Positions 14,920 through 18,953 of a stretch of 18,953 nucleotides of DNA are shown one piece after another. The stretch's first letter is position 1, and each line of letters starts with the position of its first letter. This DNA comes from Lachnospiraceae bacterium (GTDB lineage: Bacteria; Bacillota; Clostridia; Lachnospirales; Lachnospiraceae). The DNA lies in NCBI GenBank assembly GCA_024691145.1, contig JAILNW010000105.1, positions 1 to 18,953 on the forward strand. The letters are read 5' to 3'. A model generated the notes under the pieces. That model saw only the letters and a list, made by a program, of their open reading frames with translations. It was not told the origin of the DNA and did no database searches. The translations under genes were made by a program, and so were the position numbers.

Positions 14920-15822
14920 ATGGAAGAAAAGAAAGTTGAAAGATATAAAGAACCAAAGGGCGCTAAGCCATGGATTATAGCAGCAATTATTATTGTGTTA
15001 TTCTTTATTTTAGAAGACCAGATATTTGTAGTTACTAATGAGAATGAGTATACTGTTGTAAAGCAGTTCGGAAAGATTAAATATATAGTTGATGAACCAG
15101 GACTCTCAACAAAGATTCCATTTATCCAGTCAACTGACAAGATTAAAAAAGAGATACTTTTATATGATATTCCAGCTTCAGATGTTATTTCTTCTGATAA
15201 GAAGTCAATGATTATGGATTGTTATGTATTGTACAGAATCAGTGATCCTCTTGCATTTGCAAAAAGTTTGAATAATTCTATTTCTAATGCTGAGTACAGA
15301 CTTGATACTGTTGTTTATAATGCGGTTAAAACGGTTGTTTCTTCTATGACTCAGGAAGAGGTTATTGAGGGAAGAAAGAATGGTCTTGCACAGAAGATTA
15401 CTGAGAATATTGGTAACAGCCTTGATAAGTACGGACTTACACTTGTTTCTATAGAAGAAAAATTACTCGATCTTCCTGATGATAACAAGGGTGCTGTTTA
15501 TGACAGAATGATATCTGAAAGACAGAAAATAGCTGCTACTTATACAGCAACTGGTGAAAAGGACAGTAATATCATCAAGAATGAAACTAACAAGGAAGTT
15601 GATGTAATGCTTGCAGAAGCAGAGGCTAAAGCTGCTACTATCATAGGTGAAGGAGAGGGAGAATACATGAGAATCCTTTCTGAGGCCTATGGTGATGAAT
15701 CAAGAAAGGAATTCTATAAGTTTATTATTAGTCTTGAAGCTATGGAAGGTTCTTTGAAGAATGAGGATAATGTAGTTATACTTGATAAGAATTCCAGCCT
15801 TGGAGAGATGTTTTCAAGGTAG
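14920..15822 (+). CDS. hflC: SPFH/band-7 membrane protein, HflC-like
   Basis: This 300-residue partner of HflK has one N-terminal membrane segment (about 18-32), an SPFH domain (about 35-185) and the characteristic HflC helix series: LPDDNKGAVYDRMISERQKI (185-204), then VMLAEAEAKAATIIGEGEGE (229-248) and ILSEAYGDESRKEFYKF (252-268), closely resembling the HflC consensus. Despite the historical name it is not a protease. The ATG at 14920 has GTGAGGTG (14906-14913) six bases upstream. The operon ends here at a strong terminator. HflKC presumably forms a membrane assembly that organises or restrains proteolysis, possibly including the neighbouring PrsW (inference). Confidence 0.88.
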   Translation: MEEKKVERYKEPKGAKPWIIAAIIIVLFFILEDQIFVVTNENEYTVVKQFGKIKYIVDEPGLSTKIPFIQSTDKIKKEILLYDIPASDVISSDKKSMIMDCYVLYRISDPLAFAKSLNNSISNAEYRLDTVVYNAVKTVVSSMTQEEVIEGRKNGLAQKITENIGNSLDKYGLTLVSIEEKLLDLPDDNKGAVYDRMISERQKIAATYTATGEKDSNIIKNETNKEVDVMLAEAEAKAATIIGEGEGEYMRILSEAYGDESRKEFYKFIISLEAMEGSLKNEDNVVILDKNSSLGEMFSR

Positions 15823-15857
15823 GTATATAGAGGAAGATGAAGAGATAGAGCGATGAT

Positions 15858-15890
15858 ATAAATGGGGCATTTTTGTGATGCCCCATTTAT
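15858..15890 (+). terminator. 13-bp-stem terminator after hflC
   Basis: ATAAATGGGGCAT (15858-15870) pairs perfectly with ATGCCCCATTTAT (15878-15890) around a seven-base loop. The following TTGGTTT is only moderately T-rich, but the stem is very stable. Confidence 0.85.
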
Positions 15891-15935
15891 TTGGTTTATA
15901 GTAAAAGTATAAAAATTTCTTTAAAAATATTTCTC

Positions 15936-15955
15936 CTGTCACAATATTACGACAG
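15936..15955 (+). promoter_or_regulatory. 20-bp palindromic operator candidate upstream of the Sel1/J-like/HIRAN operon
   Basis: CTGTC-AC-AATATT-AC-GACAG is symmetric at 16 of 20 positions, including the central AATATT. It lies about 60 bases before the ATG of the downstream operon. It is not a LexA box, because the CTGT to ACAG spacing is 12, not 8. No clean -35/-10 pair is resolved around it, so whether it covers the promoter is uncertain. Confidence 0.5.
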
Positions 15956-16015
15956 ACCTTGTGTTAATGTATATTTATAGATGCTTATTGGATAAAATTT
16001 TAAGGATGTGATTTT

Positions 16016-16897
16016 ATGACGATTAAGGAAGCAGAGAATATTGCAATGAAGTTTGACAAGAATAATAATCCTTCTGAAGAGGAAGTGTTTATGTTTACGG
16101 AGGCTATGGAGTTTTTGATTGAGGAACTTCACAGACCAAAGGATATGATGTATCTCGGGGGATATTATTATGAGATTAAACATTTTAATCTGGCTTTAAA
16201 GTACTATGAGATGGCCGCATCATATGATTATGAGGAAGCCTATGAGTGCCTGGGATATATTTGGTATTATGGAAGAACTGGAGTTAAAGATTATGAAAAA
16301 GCCTTTTTATACTTTTCAAAGATGATGGAAAAGGGTAATTTGGTGGCATCCTATAAGGTTGCAGATATGTATAAGAATGGATACTTTGTAGAAAAGAATA
16401 TTAAGAAATACGAAGAAATTATAGAGGGATTGTATCCAAAAGTTAAGGATAAGAGAAATCTTTTTGATCCCGTACCAGAGATATTTACAAGGCTTGCAAA
16501 GATAAGAACAGAACAGGGAAATGTAGAAGAAGCAGTTAATCTATATTTATACGCAAAGAATTTTCTTGCTCAGAGAATCAAATATAGTGCATTTTTTGGA
16601 AACTTAAGCATTATGAAGTGGCTGATAGATGATTTATATAAGCTTATAGAATTTGATAAAGAATACTTCGACTTGTTTGACCTTTATTATTTGCTAAATA
16701 CACCACATAAGATATCATTTTATTATAATGGTGAGCTACAAAACCTTCAATCGGAAAAGGAAGAAGCTATATGTGCGGTTTGCTTTAATGGTAAATGGTA
16801 CAGGGACAGAGATGAGTTTTTTAAAAATGCATCTATAAAGGGTACAAAACTTACTACGATTTCTGAAGATTTATATGATTTTGAGGTGTTAGAATGA
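16016..16897 (+). CDS. Sel1/TPR-like helical repeat protein
   Basis: This 293-residue, apparently cytosolic protein has no signal peptide or membrane segment. Residues about 45-125 show Sel1/TPR-like helical hairpins (LGGYYYEIKHFNLALKYYEMA, split at about 47-67; AYECLGYIWYYG; YEKAFLYFSKMMEKGN; ASYKVADMYKNG), and about 155-185 hold another pair (FTRLAKIRTEQGNVEEAVNL). Such repeats bind other proteins. The last 60 residues (about 230-293) differ: shorter, probably strand-rich, with CAVCFNGKWYRDRDEFF, and not recognised. AAGGATGTG precedes the ATG. The stop overlaps the next gene's ATG as ATGA, so the two are translationally coupled. It is probably the adaptor or scaffold of the three-gene unit (inference). 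Confidence 0.8.
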   Translation: MTIKEAENIAMKFDKNNNPSEEEVFMFTEAMEFLIEELHRPKDMMYLGGYYYEIKHFNLALKYYEMAASYDYEEAYECLGYIWYYGRTGVKDYEKAFLYFSKMMEKGNLVASYKVADMYKNGYFVEKNIKKYEEIIEGLYPKVKDKRNLFDPVPEIFTRLAKIRTEQGNVEEAVNLYLYAKNFLAQRIKYSAFFGNLSIMKWLIDDLYKLIEFDKEYFDLFDLYYLLNTPHKISFYYNGELQNLQSEKEEAICAVCFNGKWYRDRDEFFKNASIKGTKLTTISEDLYDFEVLE

Positions 16898-17664
16898 GTC
16901 AAGAATTAAATGATGTTAATGAAAATTCCAGGCTTAAAAAGTATGAGAATCTGCTGATAAAGAGAGATACTGTAAAAAAAGAAGCGATTAATTATGAAAG
17001 GGAATATATGCGAGTGTTTGGTGACCTTATTTTAAAGGTGTTCAAACATAAGATAGAAGCAATTAAATTAAAAAAGCAGATATCGTTTTGTCTTAGATAT
17101 GTTAATAGGGGACAGGAGATAGAAAAAGAATCTCTTAACAGGTATATTGAAGGGGAGATGGCTAAGTATTATGGACAGCTTGATTCAATGATGGAGCAGA
17201 ATGAATCTGTTAAGAAAGATACTGCTTTATCGGAATATGATTTTTTAAGTATTAAGAAGATATATAGACGTATGGTAAAACTGATTCATCCGGACATTAA
17301 TAATTTGACTGAAAAGAATGAGGAACTGTCTGATTTGTGGGACAGGCTTTTAAGTGCATACACATGTAATAATCTTAAAAGTATGGAAGAGGTGGAAGTT
17401 CTTATTTATTCTGCCCTTGAAAGAATAGGCGATGATAATATAAAACCTGTCATAGAAGACATAGATGAAAAGATAGCAGATGTTGAAAGAGAAATATATG
17501 AGATTACTAATACAGATCCATACATGTACAAAAAACTTTTAGGAGATAAAGAGGCTGTTGAATTCAAAAAGGAAGAATTACAAAGAGAATTAGAGGAATT
17601 AGTAGAGCATATAAAATTTCAAAAGAGCATGTATGAGGACATTAAAAAACGTGGGGGTATGTAG
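16894..17664 (+). CDS. Coiled-coil protein with a J-domain-like HPD segment
   Basis: This 256-residue cytosolic protein has no cysteine-rich or other DnaJ domains. Residues about 112-160 look like helices II and III of a J domain: IYRRMVKLIHPDI with HPD at 132-134, then a polar turn and LSDLWDRLLSAY. In J proteins the HPD loop stimulates the ATPase of a DnaK/Hsp70 partner. Long charged coiled-coil stretches flank it on both sides (about 10-105 and 185-252), and the J-like core is central rather than N-terminal, which is unusual for DnaJ. The start overlaps the previous stop by four bases, with GAGGTG at 16883-16888. No Hsp70 gene is in the window. J-domain assignment is probable from the motif and helix pattern; it could also be a degenerate J-like fold used for another contact. 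Confidence 0.75.
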   Translation: MSQELNDVNENSRLKKYENLLIKRDTVKKEAINYEREYMRVFGDLILKVFKHKIEAIKLKKQISFCLRYVNRGQEIEKESLNRYIEGEMAKYYGQLDSMMEQNESVKKDTALSEYDFLSIKKIYRRMVKLIHPDINNLTEKNEELSDLWDRLLSAYTCNNLKSMEEVEVLIYSALERIGDDNIKPVIEDIDEKIADVEREIYEITNTDPYMYKKLLGDKEAVEFKKEELQRELEELVEHIKFQKSMYEDIKKRGGM

Positions 17665-17666
17665 AT

Positions 17667-18059
17667 ATGGCTAATGAATTAACAAATTATGATAAGAATG
17701 TTGTATCAGTTGTAGGTAAAAACGATTTAGGAGATATTATAAAGCCGTTAATGAATGAAATTCATTTGTTCGATTCTTATGTGGCAGGAACGTCGCATTT
17801 AGAGGATAAATCTGTTCTTGACAATTTGAAAATCGGAGATATGCTTTCTTTAAGAAGAGAAGACAATAAGTTTGATGATAATGCAATATTAATTCTTGAT
17901 GATAAAAATAATAAAATAGGGTATGTTCCACAGAAAGATAATATTATATTTGCAAGACTTTTGGATGCAGGAAAACTTTTAAAAGCAAAGATTACAGGGA
18001 TAGAGAAAAAGGGCAGTTTCAGCTTAATAAGTGTTGGAATATATCTGGTGGATTTTTAA
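17667..18059 (+). CDS. Stand-alone HIRAN-domain protein
   Basis: This 130-residue protein is almost entirely a HIRAN domain (about 32-129), with VAGTSHLE (39-46), LRREDNKFDDNAI (61-73), IGYVPQKDN (84-92) and ARLLDAGK (96-103), which together match the family pattern. In eukaryotic HLTF the HIRAN domain binds single-stranded DNA 3' ends at stalled replication forks; bacterial stand-alone copies are poorly characterised. No helicase or nuclease is fused to it here. It starts two bases after the preceding stop, behind GGGGG at 17653-17657, and is the last gene of the operon. DNA binding is inferred from the family. Confidence 0.9.
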   Translation: MANELTNYDKNVVSVVGKNDLGDIIKPLMNEIHLFDSYVAGTSHLEDKSVLDNLKIGDMLSLRREDNKFDDNAILILDDKNNKIGYVPQKDNIIFARLLDAGKLLKAKITGIEKKGSFSLISVGIYLVDF

Positions 18060-18094
18060 GAGTTGCTTGTATCGTGAATGGAAAATTGATTCAT

Positions 18095-18125
18095 AAAAAG
18101 GGAGCATGGATTAAATCCATGCTCC
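18095..18125 (-). terminator. Terminator of the minus-strand SDR gene, overlapping its 3' coding end
   Basis: GGAGCATGGATT (18101-18112) and AATCCATGCTCC (18114-18125) are perfect 12-base inverted arms. On the minus strand the hairpin is followed by CCTTTTT (plus-strand A run at 18095-18099), the usual U tract. On the plus strand no T run follows, so it probably serves the minus-strand gene, although the stem could slow transcription from the convergent HIRAN operon as well. Confidence 0.85.
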
Positions 18126-18842
18126 GTCTAATGATATTACCTGTCCAGTAAGGTAATTATTTTTATGTGTTATTGCGTAAACCAGGTCGGCAACTTCAGC
18201 CGCATTACCAAGCCTTCCAGATGGTATCTCATCAATAAGACCCATAAGTTCTTCATCAGTTAAAAAGTGATTCATTTCAGTATCTATGGCTCCACAGGCA
18301 ACGGCATTAACCTGTATATTACTAGGAGCAAGTTCTTTTGCCAGGGCTTTTGTAAAGGCATTTACAGCGCCTTTTGTGGCAGAATAGGCAACCTCACATG
18401 AGGCACCTACATTTCCCCATACAGAGGAGATATTGATGATTTTTCCGGCTTTTTTATTAACCATATCTGGTATTGCAAGGCGGCAGCAGTTAAATACCGA
18501 TGTAAGATTTGTTTGAACAATTTTGTTCCAGTCATCAATGGACATATCTGTCAGAAGTCCTATATATGAAATGCCGGCATTATTAACTAAAACATCGATA
18601 GAACCATAGTTTTTCTTTATAATGGAGAAAAGCTCAGCTGCGTTGTCATAAATGCCTATATCTCCTAAATATGCATAACATGATGTATTGTAAGATTCTA
18701 TTTCTTTTTTTGTCTGTATAAGTTTATCTTCAGAATTTTTACAATTAATGATTACATTATAGTTCTTTTGGGCATACTTAATAGCGATGGCTTTGCCGAT
18801 ACCCCTTGAAGAACCTGTAACAAGCACAGTTTTTTGTTTCAT
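18111..18842 (-). CDS. Short-chain dehydrogenase/reductase (FabG/YmfI-like)
   Basis: This 243-residue cytosolic NAD(P)H-dependent oxidoreductase has the classical SDR fold: cofactor loop TGSSRGIG (9-16), NNAG (87-90), and catalytic N112, S140, Y153 and K157 (YSATK). It resembles 3-oxoacyl-ACP reductase (FabG). The WGNVGASCEVAYSATKGA segment and VACGAIDTEMN also recall YmfI, the reductase that completes elongation-factor-P modification in Bacillus. No fatty-acid or efp gene is nearby, so the substrate is open. The ATG at 18842 has AAAGGAC eight bases upstream; further in-frame upstream codons would place that site inside the gene. Its final Gly-Ala-Trp-Ile-stop codons lie in the terminator stem. 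It is convergent with the HIRAN operon. Confidence 0.92.
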   Translation of the reverse strand: MKQKTVLVTGSSRGIGKAIAIKYAQKNYNVIINCKNSEDKLIQTKKEIESYNTSCYAYLGDIGIYDNAAELFSIIKKNYGSIDVLVNNAGISYIGLLTDMSIDDWNKIVQTNLTSVFNCCRLAIPDMVNKKAGKIINISSVWGNVGASCEVAYSATKGAVNAFTKALAKELAPSNIQVNAVACGAIDTEMNHFLTDEELMGLIDEIPSGRLGNAAEVADLVYAITHKNNYLTGQVISLDGAWI

Positions 18843-18875
18843 ATTGGTTTGTCCTTTCATAAATAGTACAATTCT

Positions 18876-18905
18876 AGTATACAACCAATTGTAAAAAATT
18901 GTCAA
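18876..18905 (-). promoter_or_regulatory. Promoter of the SDR gene
   Basis: On the minus strand a perfect TTGACA (plus 18900-18905) and TATACT (plus 18876-18881) are spaced by 18 bases. Inverted arms TACAATT (18867-18873) and AATTGTA (18887-18893) flank the -10 box, and further ACAAWT boxes continue upstream, suggesting an operator. Confidence 0.7.
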
Positions 18906-18953
18906 ATTATTTGTCGGAATTTGTAAAAAATGACGATAAATAAATAGTTTTTT

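Noticed and set aside
14763..15140. 125-residue minus-strand frame across the hflK-hflC junction
   Set aside because: Antisense shadow without a ribosome site or recognisable features, lying opposite two well-supported genes.
15936..15955. LexA/SOS box reading of the palindrome
   Set aside because: CTGT to ACAG spacing is 12 rather than the 8 of E. coli LexA boxes, and it does not fit the GAAC-N4-GTTC form of Gram-positive LexA.
15947..16183. 78-residue minus-strand frame upstream of the Sel1 gene
   Set aside because: It overlaps the candidate operator and the coding start, has no ribosome site, and its composition looks random.

Overview
This window looks like AT-rich chromosome from a gut-type Firmicute, most likely a Lachnospiraceae member (Butyrivibrio/Roseburia/Lachnospira-like; the genus cannot be fixed from sequence alone). 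The clues are the strong A/T third-position bias with AGA arginine, strong GGAGG-type ribosome binding sites, sigma-A promoters often with an extended -10 TG, compact operons, and a large secreted liquefying-type alpha-amylase carrying several starch-binding modules. No rRNA, tRNA, CRISPR array, insertion sequence or prophage gene was recognised.

Layout. (1) 1-2645: the 3' part of an unknown membrane protein, then an OmpR-family response regulator and its histidine kinase, closed by a terminator. (2) 2708-6345: a promoter, then pyrB and pyrI (catalytic and zinc-binding regulatory chains of aspartate transcarbamoylase), an acyltransferase-3 membrane protein and a class I glycerate kinase, all tightly spaced. 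(3) 6346-9866: a 350-bp intergenic region with an inverted repeat, a strong promoter and a structured, then U-rich leader, followed by an alpha-amylase of 1035 residues (GH13_5-like catalytic domain, one CBM26-like and three CBM25-like modules, two Pro/Thr linkers) and a strong terminator. (4) 9870-10966: a membrane-anchored N-acetylmuramoyl-L-alanine amidase. (5) 11066-12860: prolyl-tRNA synthetase of the bacterial type with an inserted editing domain, own promoter and terminator. (6) 12866-13117: a doubtful small ORF. (7) 13155-15890: an operon of a PrsW-type intramembrane protease and the two SPFH proteins HflK and HflC, ended by a 13-bp-stem terminator. (8) 15936-18059: a 20-bp palindrome followed by a three-gene operon: a Sel1/TPR-like protein, a coiled-coil protein with a J-domain-like HPD segment, and a stand-alone HIRAN protein. 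(9) 18095-18905, minus strand: a short-chain dehydrogenase whose last codons lie inside its own terminator.

How it fits together. Most of the window is housekeeping: pyrimidine synthesis, proline charging, cell-wall hydrolysis, starch use. Two membrane or stress-related modules stand out. One is PrsW with HflK and HflC, which suggests regulated membrane proteolysis within an SPFH scaffold. The other is the Sel1/J-like/HIRAN operon, the best candidate here for an undescribed system: protein-interaction repeats, a chaperone-recruiting type motif and a domain related to the DNA-end-binding part of HLTF/Rad5 appear to be translated together behind a candidate operator.
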